Positions 1 through 12,300 of a stretch of 64,000 nt of DNA are shown here, one piece after another (positions within the stretch are counted from its first letter, which is position 1; every line of letters begins with the position of its first letter). Made by a program: the position numbers and the translations under genes. Source of the stretch: Periconia sp. R9002 (Eukaryota; Ascomycota; Dothideomycetes; Pleosporales; Periconiaceae); contig JAMAHW010000005.1 of the NCBI GenBank assembly GCA_023627715.1, positions 186,001 to 250,000 of the forward strand, read 5' to 3'. The notes under the pieces are model-generated. The model was given only the letters and a program-made list of their open reading frames with translations, ran no database searches and had not been told where the DNA came from.

Positions 1-1384
1 GACACAGGAGCCTATAGCTCAGAGCAAAAGGCCACACAAAGAACGGCACACATTACCCATGCACGCCTCAGTCATCGGCTCGCAATTAAAGAGTATGAAA
101 AGGGCCTCTCCGCAGAGAGTCTTTCCCTCTCCGCAATAACGGCAAGTAGAAACTAACCAGAATTCGAGAACCCCATGGTATACATATTGCGTATATTGTT
201 GATGATTAGCCTAGCGTAAGCTTTGCCAACAGGCCCGGTCCCGATTGGTGACTGGTCCGAAGTGTAATGGATCGAGCTGCATGGGATAAATTGTAGACAA
301 AAATGCGCCGTCTGTGATACGCCAGTTACTTGCGTACAAGCCACCAACATTCATTGTGGCAATTTAAGCGAAATGTACCCCAGTGGTGTATTGTGACCAT
401 ACTGCAAAAGTTTATGTCGGAGAACAAACACTGCAGGGCTAGTCTTGCAAAGGCGGGTGATACCGCGAACGAGGGAGAAAAGCCAATCCCGTGGCCCGAA
501 GGATGCTTGTAGAGACATGTATGGTTCGATCCGGGCCTTTGGATGAATTGGATATTGCCATGGTGTTGTGACACGACCAAAGTCAACGCAAGCACGGATT
601 GACGGGTGATGGGAACATTGGTGACTGCTTAACTCGGTGCGCCGTTTCATTGAATTAACGCTCGGCGGTTGAGCTACCTTGTTGGTGGGCTCCTCGCTAT
701 TAGAATCAGGATTATAATGGGTGGTGCGGAAAGGTAATCAGCCGGGTGACCAGGACGGACTAGGCGCCGGAGGTTCTACACTGCTGCACCTTTGGGTGAC
801 AAATATGAAGACTGGCAAAGTTTCTTTGGCCAGAATTCTGCGAAAACGATTTTCGCTGCAGCGATTGACTCCATCTCCCGAAGTCAATAGCTCAACACCA
901 CGTGAGATATACTGGACCCGAAATTGCCTGAGGAAAGGATCGCATTCAAAATTCTCGATGATTCATGCGTAGTATGGTGTTCTAACCAAGGGCATTAATA
1001 TGTAGATGCGTAGTAGTGATACCTACAAGAACCTGATGGCCAGAGCTGGTTGATGTGTACATCATGGGGTTTGCGACGTTGGTAGAGTTACACGCACAGC
1101 AACATATTGAAGGTTATCAAAGACATGAATGAAGATGTACATATATGCCACGCGAAAATATTCAAAATAAGAAAAATGTTCCAACGAAATTCCCTCGTGC
1201 TGTAACTTGGAGATGGAGGGGAGTGGAAGTTGAAAGGGCAGGCGCAATGCCAACGCCAAGACGGGGCTAGCGTGTGTGTCTAAGCGAGCCCACCGAAATT
1301 TGGACTTGAGGCAACTTCGACCTTCGACTTTCGATCAGCTCAACCCACGACAACTGCAGATTGCGACAGAAGGCCCAACACCAG
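1..1384. other. Intergenic region, no gene seen
   Basis: No open frame here has convincing composition, splice structure or a recognisable family. Its last part (from about 1300) is probably the promoter and leader of the ribosomal protein gene that follows; it contains a short CTTCGAC/CTTTCGA-like repeat near 1314-1335. Confidence 0.5.
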
Positions 1385-1639
1385 GTATGTACAGACCGGC
1401 TCGACTTCGACGACAATCATCTCTACGAACGTGAAGGACGCTACACGGCCACCTTGTATCCCACTTGTTGCGGTCCCGCCGCCCGTCTCGATTTCGTTAC
1501 ATACAAAACTTCGTGGACGACTTTGAAGCATGGAAATCGGGCAAGGGATACAAAGGATCTGCCGTGGAGTGTTTCTCCAGTTCGCGGGATCAATGCTCAT
1601 CATTGTGAAATCGTAACAAACGCTGACTCTCATCAACAG
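1385..1639 (+). other. Candidate 5' UTR intron of RPS8
   Basis: A strong donor (GTATGT at 1385-1390) and an acceptor preceded by a CTGACT/pyrimidine stretch (CAG ending 1639) bracket about 255 nt just before the RPS8 start codon. Leader introns are common in ribosomal protein genes. This is inferred from splice signals only. Confidence 0.4.
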
Positions 1640-1662
1640 TCTTCTACTAACCAACCGCAATC

Positions 1663-2369
1663 ATGGGGTATCTTTATTCCGTCCCTTCAAAATCTTACAA
1701 TTGCTAACTTTTGACAGTATCTCACGCGACTCTCGCCACAAGCGTTCCGCCTCTGGTGCTAAGAGGGCATACTACCGCAAGAAGAGGTATGCATAACCCG
1801 ATCGCATCTACAGTCATGTCTAACATGGCTTTAGGGCTTTCGAGAAGGGTCGCCAACCCGCCAATACTCGTATTGGTGCTAAGCGTATCCATCTTGTCCG
1901 CACACGTGGCGGCAACCGCAAGTTCCGTGCTCTGCGTCTCGACTCCGGCAACTTCTCATGGGGCTCCGAAGGCATTGCCAAGAAGACCCGTGTGATTGGT
2001 GTCGTGTACCACCCCTCCAACAACGAACTCGTCCGTACCAACACCCTCACCAAATCCGCCGTCGTCCAGATCGATGCCGCCCCCTTCCGACAGTGGTATG
2101 AGGCTCACTACGGCACCACCCTCGGCCGCAAGAGGCAGACCAAGGCCGGTGAGAAGGAGGAGGACAAGAAGAAGTCCAACAGTGTCCAGAAGAAGCAGTC
2201 CGAGCGTGTCAAGACCTCCGGAAAGGTCGAGAACGCCGTGGAGAAGCAGTTCGAGGCCGGTCGTTTGTACGCCGTTGTCTCATCCAGGCCCGGCCAGAGC
2301 GGTCGTCTCGATGGTTACGTCTTGGAGGGTGAGGAGCTTGCTTTCTACCAGCGCGCGCTCAGGAAGTAA
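1663..2369 (+). CDS. RPS8: 40S ribosomal protein S8 (eS8)
   Basis: Small-subunit ribosomal protein of the eS8 family, a structural part of the cytosolic 40S subunit. The model has three exons: 1663-1667, 1718-1786 and 1835-2369. The first exon holds only ATGGG, a typical position for an intron in fungal ribosomal protein genes. Splicing gives 202 residues, the usual length. The N-terminus reads MGISRDSRHKRSASGAKR, followed by RIGAKRIHLVRTRGGNRKFR and later VIGVVYHPSNNELVRT, all hallmark stretches of eS8. A lysine/glutamate-rich insert (about residues 120-155) is normal for the eukaryotic protein. A candidate 5' UTR intron (strong donor at 1385, acceptor at 1639) may lie upstream of the ATG. 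The start is fixed because only this ATG joins the conserved second exon in frame. Confidence 0.97.
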
Positions 2370-3167
2370 GGGATTGTTTTGGGGAATTCTTCGGTGTAAA
2401 ATCGGTCCGGTCAAAATGGGTGTTTATTCACGTATCTGGTCTGCATAGTTCTCCGAATGGACTGGCAATAGTATGCCGCTTCTAGATACCACGAGCTTAT
2501 GAATCATGGGTTCACATTTCAGTGATGTGCTTTTTGGTGACTACCTGTATGGTACATGGAAATGATAAGCTCTTGGGTTTTCAATGCACTACACTTTCAC
2601 ATACAGTCCATTTTCAGTGAAGATCACCGTCGTGATTTGGTGTGCCTGGGGTCAAATCACTGGCTACAATTCGTTTGTTATAACATGTATTTCATTCAAT
2701 CTTTCTTGTATGTCATGATGGGCCAGACCGATTCAGATTTGCACATGGGAAACCAAAATGAGTGACGCACTTGCACCCAAACTTGTCCCCAAGAACCACA
2801 ATCCCAGCATCCTCTCGGCGTCCACCACATTAAATATACCGGATCCAAGGCAATTCTTCCCTCTACCTAATCTGTATCCACCTCCAATAAAAAAATCGTT
2901 TAAATATGGTCGGTTGTAAGATGTAGTTGACCTGTCACTCTGTCCCTCAAAGTCCCACAGCAAGATACGAGAGAGCGGCTCGGTGTCGCGTTAGTGTTGA
3001 AGTCCACGGAAAATTGAGTACGGGACACCAATCCACATCGTAACCATGTAGCTCTACGGATATATCAAGTATTTGGTGTAATATCGAAGTCGAAACGCCA
3101 GTGAAAGGATTTAGCACTAATGTCCCCACCATCAAATGGCTATAGTGGCGCTGGGAAAGAAGCGCAT
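2370..3167. other. Convergent 3' intergenic region
   Basis: Lies between the stop codons of RPS8 (+) and the F-box-like gene (-). It should hold both 3' UTRs and polyadenylation signals. I see no gene in it. Confidence 0.5.
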
Positions 3168-4370
3168 CTAGTGACCACCTTTTTTGAACAGCTCAAAGGC
3201 TTCAAGTAAGCCCCGTTTCAAAGCCAAACGAGAAGCGTCTTCTTCTTTCTCTTCGATTGTATCATTTGCTGAGGTGATCATGCCAGTTGCGGGACCCTCC
3301 TGTTTAGTGTCGAAGATATCGTCATAGCGATCGCCATCGAAGAGGACATGAAGCTGAATCCAGACAGGAACGTTCTTGATCGCTTTTCGCTGGGTGTTGT
3401 GGCAGGGCTTAGAGAACTCTGCGCCCAATGTTTCGTGAAGACGTTTGACGTATGCCACCCATTGCTCGCCGTCCTGCTTGGCCCACTTCTTCGCCAATCC
3501 CTTGCCTGCATTTTCCATTTCGAAGATGATTGATAGCGTCTCGAGGCTAGCATAAGCCTTCTTCAACTCAGTGTAGCCGCCACTTAGAAGCCAACCTGTA
3601 GGATATCCCGCGCGAACTCGAATTACCAAGTGCTTGATCAGACGCTGATATCCACGAGGGAATAAGGGAACCTTGTAGTTGACAGCTGGGCTCATCTCCG
3701 AGAACGGGGCAACAATCTCATAGGTGTTGCAGCCATACATGACAGCCTTTGCCTCGGTGTGAATCTGGCGGGACACACGGAGGATGTTGATATTGGTAGA
3801 TCGAAAACGGGAGAACTTGAACTTGTTGCCATCCACCGTAAGCTGCGCGAGGGCATAAGCAATGCCAGGAAGAAGCTCGCGGTGCTCTCCGTAAAGGTAT
3901 GCCATCTTCTGCTCATGATAGGCCGTGTGTTTCTGTCGGACACAGATGATAGCCGGGATAGTCAGTACCATGCCGTAGATACGTTGGCGAATTGACAAAG
4001 GAAGTTTCATGAAATTGAACGGTTTCTCCGGAGACGGTGTCGCAACCTTGTCCTCGTCGTTGAAGGCAAGGAGGTGATCCAGGGCCAACTTTGACTGGCT
4101 GTAGGCTGGCGGTGGTGTGATTGGAGTAGCCGGGCAACTGTCTGGTATGCTGGAAGACCCTTCTAATAGGCTGCCACACTCATCGTCTGAATGTTTCTCC
4201 TCGATGTCTAGCTGGCCATATGGAACCACTTCGTCGAAAGCTGTTTGGAGTCGTTTTCGACACTCCTGCGGACCATTGGATCGCTCTCGTTTTCCGGTCA
4301 ATGGAGGGGTCAGATTTGCAAATTCATGAGCGAAGGGTGGAGGAGTAGAAACATTTACGAAATCAGACAT
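3168..4370 (-). CDS. 2EXR/F-box-like domain protein
   Basis: Intronless gene for 400 residues. The motif FMKLPLSIRQRIYGMVL (about 119-135) is the short leucine/proline F-box-like or 2EXR segment that is very common in Pezizomycotina. It is followed by ILRVSRQIHTEAKAVMYG (196-212), the second signature of these proteins. The first 110 residues are proline-rich and probably disordered. Such proteins are often assumed to be SCF ubiquitin ligase adaptors, but most of the family is uncharacterised, so substrate and role are unknown. The start codon (4368-4370) is the first ATG of the frame. The strand upstream of it (4390-4620) is a long pyrimidine tract on the coding strand, probably promoter or leader. 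Confidence 0.8.
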   Translation of the reverse strand: MSDFVNVSTPPPFAHEFANLTPPLTGKRERSNGPQECRKRLQTAFDEVVPYGQLDIEEKHSDDECGSLLEGSSSIPDSCPATPITPPPAYSQSKLALDHLLAFNDEDKVATPSPEKPFNFMKLPLSIRQRIYGMVLTIPAIICVRQKHTAYHEQKMAYLYGEHRELLPGIAYALAQLTVDGNKFKFSRFRSTNINILRVSRQIHTEAKAVMYGCNTYEIVAPFSEMSPAVNYKVPLFPRGYQRLIKHLVIRVRAGYPTGWLLSGGYTELKKAYASLETLSIIFEMENAGKGLAKKWAKQDGEQWVAYVKRLHETLGAEFSKPCHNTQRKAIKNVPVWIQLHVLFDGDRYDDIFDTKQEGPATGMITSANDTIEEKEEDASRLALKRGLLEAFELFKKGGH

Positions 4371-5087
4371 GCTGGAATCTCAAAAGCTTCGACGTCTGTG
4401 CTGCTGCGGAGTGAAGGGTGGTCGGAGCGAGGGAGAGGAGAGTGAAGAAGAAAGGGATCTTAAAGAAGAATGTAGGCGGAGTGCTCCGAGGTTAGTGAGT
4501 GAGAGCAAGAGTGAGGGTGCAAGTGTGAGGGTGAGGGTGAGGGCACAGTCAAATGTGAGGGCGTGTGAAGTGAGAGGCTCGTTTCTCGACAGCACACTTG
4601 ATCGAAGGACGTGAAGAGAGCACACACAGAGTTAAAGGAGACAGTGTACAGAACCAGAACCAGAAAAATTCTGGTCAAATCGTACATAGTCATGAGATTG
4701 TACTGTTTTCATTCTGGCAAAGTATTATTGCATCTTTGGATCTGGAAGTGGTCCGTCTGCGGCAGCCACGGGTGTAATAGGGAAGTCATTTTGGCACGGG
4801 AAAGACCGGAGTTTGGATGACGAGCACCCAGCTATTACGCACACGTAAGTGGGAGATCTGGTAGCATGTAAAGGGCGACGTTGTACTAGTAAGGGAGGAG
4901 AGGTGGAAAGGATGAACGACAGAGTCGTGATTAACGTTCCCAGTAAACCATTCCTAAAGCGGCACTAGTTCCCTCCCTCACCAGGGCCCGGCAGCGAAAC
5001 CTCACTCAACATCAGCAACCACGCATCACCGGCCTACCCTCTCCGAGCTCCCACCCATCGCCTACCATCTCCTTTCGCCCTGCAAAA
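4371..5087. other. Divergent intergenic region (F-box-like gene / ATP5)
   Basis: Shared upstream region of two divergent genes. The part next to the F-box-like gene is strongly purine-rich on the + strand and includes GTGAGG repeats around 4513-4545. The part next to ATP5 is a CT-rich leader (4970-5085). I see no gene in it. Confidence 0.5.
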
Positions 5088-6000
5088 ATGTTCGCCTCTC
5101 GGGCCCTCACTTCAGCTTTCCGCGCTGGCGCGCCTCGTGCCCCAATTGCCGCCCGCGTCGTCGCTACCCGAAGCTATGCCCAGGCCGCTGCACCCAGCAA
5201 CGCTTCCACCAAGCCTCCCGTTGCGCTGTTTGGCATTGACGGAACCTATGCTAGTGCCCTTGTACGTTTTTCGTACCTTCAATTGGGTCCATTGAACCCG
5301 AAAAATCGATGATGGGGAATGGAAAATGGGCTCCGCGAACCCGGGCTAACAATTTTTCTTCAGTACACCGCAGCCGCCAAAACCAGCGCTCTCGAACCCA
5401 CTGCCAAGTCGCTCGAATCCCTCTCCAACGTCTTCAAGAAGGACCCCAAGCTCACCGAAATCCTCGGTGCCCCCACCCTCAGCGTCTCCGACAAGCAGCA
5501 GATTGTCTCTGAGCTCCAGAAGCACATCGGCAGCGCGGACAAGGAGGGCATCGTGAAGAACTTCTTGGATACTCTTGCCCAGAACAACAGGCTGGGTGCA
5601 TTGGAGGGCGTCGTGGAGAAGTTCAGCGAGCTCATGAGTGCATACAGGGGTGAGGTCGAATTGACCGTCACCAGCGCTGCGGTATGTCTAGCTCTTTATT
5701 CCGTTAAAGGAGGAGAACAAGCATTAGCTTTGGATTGAAGAAATTTTTGAAGACTGGAGAGAAAAGGGGAACACACCAACTGACAACCCACAGCCTCTCG
5801 ACAACCGCACCCTCAGCCGTCTCGAATCCGCCGTTAGCAAGTCGCAATACGTGCAACAGGGCCAGAAGCTCAAGGTCGTGCCCAAGGTCAACCCCGAAAT
5901 CAAGGGCGGTCTCATCGTCGAGATCGGCGACCGCACCATCGATCTCTCCGTCTCCTCCAAGATGGCCAAGATGAACAAGCTCCTCAAGGACTCTTTGTAA
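5088..6000 (+). CDS. ATP5: Mitochondrial ATP synthase subunit 5 (OSCP)
   Basis: Oligomycin-sensitivity conferring protein, the peripheral-stalk subunit linking F1 to Fo of mitochondrial ATP synthase. Exons are 5088-5261, 5364-5681 and 5794-6000, all phase 0, giving 232 residues. Residues 1-35 form a typical matrix-targeting peptide (Arg/Ala/Ser-rich, few acids, ending near TRSYAQAA). The mature part starts with PPVALFGIDGTYASALY, the conserved OSCP opening, and ends with the family C-terminal signature GGLIVEIGDRTIDLSVSSK. The length fits yeast Atp5 and its relatives. Both introns have standard GT..AG ends. Confidence 0.95.
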
Positions 6001-6502
6001 ATACTAGAACAAAAGGAAGACGCATACCATTGGTCCCTCGGCGTGGGAGAAAGAGAGAATAGGTGGTGAGATGGTGTTGATGTGGAAGGATAGTGTATTC
6101 TAGCTAGACGGACGGAATGTGGGAATATCAATCGATACTATTTCGTTGCTTCTAGAGGTTACGTGTTTCCCTTTCTGTCTTGCCTTGCAATTGAGGGGTT
6201 TCCAAATTGAACGGACTGCCTAAGGAGCATCTCCCAATCACTCAAAAAACTTTACGTCCTACTGCCCTTTGCACCGCCCAATCCTCCATGTGTATAATAC
6301 CCCCTCCCCTACCGTCTACTTCGATCCGAAACCTCGTCCTCGGAGGTTTCGATGCTTTTGGTTGCAATGTTGCACATCATGTGCTGTGATATGCATTTTT
6401 CTTCGGACAAAGAAGCTGCTCTGATTCAACTTACGAGGAGGCAAAGAATTTCATACATGCATAAATAACAAACGCAAGAGATTTATTCAAAATACGGTTC
6501 CC
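6001..6502. other. Convergent 3' intergenic region
   Basis: Between the stop codons of ATP5 (+) and the CLN3-like gene (-). Presumed 3' UTRs; nothing else seen. Confidence 0.5.
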
Positions 6503-8189
6503 TCACCGCTGCTTACAATAGTCCCGGCCATGAGCAACCTGCCAGTTACAAAGCCAGACCTCAAACGCCATACCCACGAACCCCGCAATGCAGATGCCCG
6601 CCGAATCGCTCACACTCGTCGCCCCCAGACTAAACTCACGATCCTCTCTAGGCACGTTATCCGTGATCTCGGCGAACGTGCTGACGTAGACCAGGCCGCC
6701 CAGTAGACCCTCCCAGAAGACAATGATGGCCACAACGTAAAAGTTTGGTAGGAAATCGAACAAGGCGTGTAGCGTGAGTAGGACCAGATTGAAGATTTGT
6801 AAGAAGGAGGGAAGATAGAGGTGGTGGATGCGGATGAAGGGGGTGGAGGATCGGGAGATGAAGACGCCCACTTGATAGATGGCGTTGTAAGTTGGGTAGA
6901 AGTTTCTGTAGGCGTCGAAGGGGCTAGAGGAGAGGGGGAAGAGCAGCGTTGGTGCCACACCTTGATTGATGGTGTACTCGGCCTAGAGTTGTTTTAATAC
7001 TATCAGTATCTGCACCTATATCACGGGGACAAAATGGGTGGAATGCTCGATCATGGGAGGCCGTAGTACGCTGTCAATGTCTCAATACGCCACGTTCCAT
7101 GGTGTCTCGATGACAGACGATTCTGTACTCAGGGTATAACAGTTGATTTTCAAAAAAGGGGTCTGTTTGTCAAAGCAATTGCTCGTGTTTGGACAAGACT
7201 TACAACATAGACGAGGAGTAGCGGGAGCATGTACGGAAAGAATAGCCCCTTTGCACGCCTGAGGTTGGCTCGGAAGCCGTGAGAGGAAGATTTCTTAGAA
7301 CTGCCGCTCGCAGATGTAAAGCTACGGCCGGAAGCCGAATGGAGAGACGAAGTCAGAAGGTTTTCGTTTTCTGCCAGATGGACATCGACATCTTCGTCGT
7401 TCACAGAGATTCCATTCATATCCTCATCGGGATACTCATTGTTTTCTATTGCTTCATAGCCTGAGGATTTGGCTGTTGAAACTAGTAACGGGCCCCGAGG
7501 AAGAATGAAAAAGAAGCTGATCAACATAATGACGGGGAGAAAGGAGAATGCTAGCAAGCTGTTGCGAGGGCTGATTTGAAAAGTGGTGGTGAAAATGGCG
7601 TACGCTCCGGCACCCACTAAACCTGCCCCTCCTGTTCCGCTGGACCAGGCAGCTAAGGAAATTTGACCATAATAATGTGTCAAGCCCAGAAAACTGAGCT
7701 CTCCTCCTCCACTGCTGAGGCTTGCTAGTATAATCCCGAACATTTTCATGCCTATAGAGGTAGCATCGAGTAGCGGAGGGGTGAGGGCGATGATGAACAT
7801 GCCACTCGCCGACAGAAGGACGAGGACGAGAATGCGGACATTGTATGGAACTTTGTGAATAAAGTAGGGCGCACATAGTTTGGTCAAGAAGGAGGGAAGT
7901 ACATCGGCGAGAAGAACGACGCCTTTTGGGTAGGAACCGACGAGATCGAGGGCAGCGGATAAGATGATTACGTAGAGCACGTTGTTGATGAGGCCTTGAT
8001 TAGGGTAAGTAAGTAGGGGTCCGTACTGTGGTAGAGAGCATCACCTCGGGTTCTGATATCAGAAAACAGATGGTGGAGGAGGCACGAACCGAAAAGCCAG
8101 AAACTGGCTATTACACGTTTGTCGGCGCCATCGAAGATTGCTTTAAGGCGAGCTTGGTAGGCTCCGGAGCCCGGCATGGGGAGCGGCAT
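6503..8189 (-). CDS. BTN1: Battenin / CLN3 family vacuolar membrane protein (Btn1-like)
   Basis: Multi-pass membrane protein of the CLN3 (Batten disease) family; in yeasts the orthologue Btn1 sits in the vacuole membrane and affects vacuolar pH and basic amino-acid handling. Exons on the minus strand are 8189-8090, 7994-7204 and 6982-6503, giving 456 residues, close to the usual 400-460. Conserved CLN3 blocks visible after splicing are [19 protein letters not shown] (across intron 1), [16 protein letters not shown] and [19 protein letters not shown] in the middle, and [16 protein letters not shown] near the end. An acidic, Ser-rich hydrophilic loop (about residues 190-275) separates the two membrane halves. 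The start at 8189 is the only ATG giving a short N-terminus as in relatives; an upstream leader intron is possible because an acceptor-like TTTACCCAG sits just before it. Confidence 0.92.
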
Positions 8190-9386
8190 GGGCTGGGTAA
8201 AGAAAGACGGGATGTCAAAGTGGGAAATTTCATGGACAGGCTGGAATGGGTGTTATGGTGCACAGGTGCATGGTAGGAAGGCGTAGGTATGTAGAGGGTA
8301 GATGGATGGATTGGAGGTACGTACCGTGTAGTTACAGGGAAGATGTAAGGCCTAGGGCGAGCAGGCGCGTGACAGGGGTGGTGGCAGGGATGATGGCATG
8401 GAGGGGTCGGCAAATTAGCGGTCTGGCTGCAGGATGAACAACAATTTTTAGCACGCTGGCTTGGCTTGGCTCGTGAAACTGGCTCAGGAACAGACAATTG
8501 ATGATGTATCCATGTGCATCCTACTGCATGTGCTCCATCACACGACGAAGGCATCCCCGCCGTGTCCTGTAGACAGACAGACGTGTGTGTGGTACATACT
8601 GTATCATGTATGTAGCTATGTATGTATGTATGTCTAAGCCTGCATATGTATGCATCTTCTTTCTTCTGTGGCCATGGACCCAAGGGAAAAAAGAAAAAGA
8701 GAGACATTGGGAAGAGAGGGGGTGTTCTCACCCGCATCCCAACTCCTACCATGACAGGCGCGCTAGGTCTCCGCCATCGCCCAGCGTCGGTCTATTTGTA
8801 TCTCATGCAAGTTACAGTGGGTGATTAAGTTACACCTAGATATTAGTTACTGGAGACTGGGTCCATGTGCGCTGTCATGTTGGAGATGGTTACATATGTA
8901 GGTGGGCAGGTATTAGATATTGTATGGTCGAGGGCAGGCGGGAAGTTCACATTTTCGGTCTGCGGGGGAGGGAAAGCATGCACACTAAAAAATACGTACA
9001 GGGGTGTCTTCCCACAGTGGAGCTGCTGCTGGCTGCTGGCTGCTTGAGCTCGTCGTCCACTAAAAACACGACTACCCGAATCGCTTCCTCCACATCCTCA
9101 CGCCAAACCTTCTTCTTTCTCTCCTTCTTGTGCGCCATTCATTCACCCCCCGGCTCCTGGTCCGGCTCAGCTCTCTGCTTCCCTCCCATACCTACTCCTC
9201 TGCTTTCGTTCCTTGCCCATATCTCTCCGTATCTGCTAACATCATGACTCCCACGCCCTCTTGAGTCGCCCAGCACACCTAGCAGATCCAGCAAATCCTG
9301 AACAGACACACGCTCTCGCCTGCAACCAGCCGAGCCTGTGTTCCCCCGTCCTACCACCTCGCACATTGCGCACCACAATCGAAACC
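8190..9386. other. Divergent intergenic region (BTN1-like / RXT3)
   Basis: Holds the upstream regions of both genes. It contains a GTAT-type microsatellite at about 8606-8632 and a CT-rich leader before RXT3 (9050-9380), including a tiny upstream ORF (ATG at 9244, stop at 9262-9264). No real gene is seen. Confidence 0.5.
8606..8632. repeat. TATG/GTAT microsatellite
   Basis: An interrupted run of TATG units (ATGTATGTATGTATGT core) within the BTN1/RXT3 intergenic region, seen directly. Confidence 0.7.
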
Positions 9387-12300
9387 ATGGACGCTCGCCA
9401 GCCCCATCCCTTCACACGACCCCCCGAACGCACCCTGATGCACAATCCCAACCATCATCCGCAAGGCCCTCCTCCTCCTCCTCCACCGCCGCCGCAATCG
9501 CAGCCATTCCAGAGCTACCCTCCTGCTACGGCTGCCTCCCAGCACCAGCAACCTTTCCATCCACCCTACGCCCAAGACTCGTACCCGAACGCTCGTCGCG
9601 ATCCCTTCTTCCCTCCTCCATCTCAACATACTCGACAAGGCAGCTATGGTGTAACGGGCCCTGAAAGCACACGCCAGAATGACGGCAGACCGGGAGGCTG
9701 GGCAAATGCAGGTATGGACACGAACTCGGCCGTGGCTCAACAATGGAAAAAAAAGCACGCACTGTGGTGCAACACAAAACACAGGCTCACCGACTGTCCC
9801 AGACACTAGGCCATGTCGCCGTGTACCTGGGCAGGCAGCTCGAGAGCTCACGCAGCTCAGAGAAGGAGCTGGCGCAAGCCAAACATGGCGCGCTAGTGGC
9901 CATGGTGAAGCGGCCTTGTGCCTTGTCTTGTGTCGCCCCGCGGTTTGTCCTTTTTGTTCTGTTGTGGCTTTTACTGGGTGTGTTTGCTCCAGGCGACGGG
10001 TGCCAGGTCAGGTCGGGGCGGAACTGGGTATTGGATGACATTTCGCATCCTGCCCAGGTGTTCCACCCGGCTGGCACCAGCTCCATTCCCTAAGCGAACG
10101 CCCCGGGGCCAGCTTAAACCTTAATGGTATCACTTCTGACGATCTCTAGCGCGTCACCAACCATCCCATCTGCATCAACAACACTCGAATGGTCCTCCTC
10201 CTCCACCTCCACCGCCATCCATGAGCTCCCCTCATAATCCATCAAATCAGTCGCCGTATGCCCCCGATGCGTCGCGCAGGCGCTCCTTGGGCGGTGTCAC
10301 TCCCCCAAACCAATACGGAGGTACGTCTCCACTGCGCGCAATCTCGCTCTGACACTATTCATCTCACCGCAAACTCGTCTACTAACCTGCACCTTGTACA
10401 GCTCCATCGCACGACCCTTCGCATCCTCCTCCACCGCCGCCGCCGACTTTCCCTCGAAACAACATGCCGCCCCCTTTATCTCCCCAACAGCAACAACATG
10501 CCTCCCAGACACAGCGCCCACCCTACTCGGCCGCATTTGGTGGTCGCGAGCTCCCAGGGTTGAATCAAGGGCATCGACCAGGGAGCAGCATGTCCATCTC
10601 ATCCCTCATCGGTGGAGGAGACACAGGTGTACAAGCTCCAACATCACAGTCGCAGTCATCGCCTCACACCAATGCACCATCCTCCATTTTGCACAACATG
10701 CAGCCTCCATCACCCAGGCGCGGGCCCCCATCTACTACTAGGCCCGAATTCCAGTCCTTCCGGCGCCAACCATCTCCGGATAGATCCATGTATGGCGGTG
10801 CTCCCAGAGCACCAGAAGGACATGGTTACAGCACAGCGTCACCGAGATCGTACGGCCCTCAAGGTTCCCCTGAGCAACCTCGTCCACCTCAAGCACAGAC
10901 ATCTCAACCCTACAAACCCATGGTTTTCCAAGGCCAGCGACCGTATGGAGCCTCCCCAAATGATGCGCATCCACGCGACGCCCGACAACCACCTGCTAAC
11001 GTCCCACCTCGACCCAATAGCCATCCGGGCCAAGATCAGTCCCCATACGATTCATCAAACGTGAGACGCGCCCCATACGGTCCTCCAGAGGAACGACGGA
11101 GAACACTGGGAGATTCGCATCATTCTAGACCTAACGTCGCAGAGCTCGTCGGTGGCGCTCCACACACTTCAGATAAGGATCGGCCCTCCACCGTCCAGCC
11201 TGTTTCGCAATCCACTTTCAGCCCTCCCCGCGACCAACGTAGTGCAGTGGGGATCAATCCGTCTTCGCGAAATCCCTGGCGACATACTGTTCCCGAAGAG
11301 CCCCTTCGAGAGTTGGCGGAGGAGAGGCGGGACGAAAGACCACCTGTTTACAGGCCCTTCGGGGGATACTCTGCGCCTCCTCAAGGACCTTCGTCTTACG
11401 TGGGCCCTCCTGGTCCCGAAGACATGGTTCGGGGTAGAAGCCTAGATCACCTGAGCCACCGCGCCACCGAGCAGTATCACGCAGCACCCACATCGGATCC
11501 GAATTCGACGGATAGACACAAACCTGAGCTTCTGTCGAGGTCGTTGTCATCAGGAAGCTCGACATATGCGGGGCGGTCATTGTATGGTCCAGACGCAAAT
11601 CGCAGAACGGGACGAGCATCTCCGCTCCCACAGGCTGTTCAAGGAGCACAAGCACAGCCGTTGTCCATCGGAAAAGATCCGCACGTGAAGAGTGAATTTG
11701 GGAGAATGTTCTCTGGACTTGGGGGCCTTGGGAGCTCTACGCCTTCTCGAGGCAGTCCTATGCCTCAAAATACGCACGATGCATTGCCGGGCACCGATCT
11801 CACTGACCACCTGCGATTGCAGAGGGTAAGTTCGCAAAATGGGAGGAAGCCCAAAAGAGTCAAAGATGAAGACTCAAGTTTCGATCAGGACGACGTAGAT
11901 GGACGCGGCACACCTGTCGGGATGAGAGGTGCGAAACGCAGCAAGAGCACCCACCCGAGCCACCACCATCACCATCATACGCACCAGTAAGCTTTCCATT
12001 TCTGCGATATATGTGAACTTTCTAACCTTTATGCAGTCATCACCATCATCATCACAAACCTGACGAAGAGGCAGTGCCTTCTTACAATCCGGTCTTTACC
12101 GGAAGACAAACGAGCACACCCCAAAATGGAAATGGCCAGTCCCACCACCATCACCACTACCATGGCGGAGCACACCACCACCATCACGCCCCGAAAGCCA
12201 ATCAACCCGGTCTTCCTTCACCAAAACTCACCGCCAAGATACACGACATACAAGCAGTGCTAGAGGAGGCTGCAAAACTACCACGCAGACATCTTGGATC

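Noticed and set aside
515..540. GGTTCGATCC, a match to the tRNA B-box
   Set aside because: Flanking bases cannot form a T-arm stem (TATGG against CGGGC) and no acceptor or anticodon arm is visible.
8111..8752. 213-codon minus-strand frame overlapping the start of the CLN3-like gene
   Set aside because: It is out of frame with the conserved first exon and contains Tyr/His runs caused by the GTAT microsatellite.
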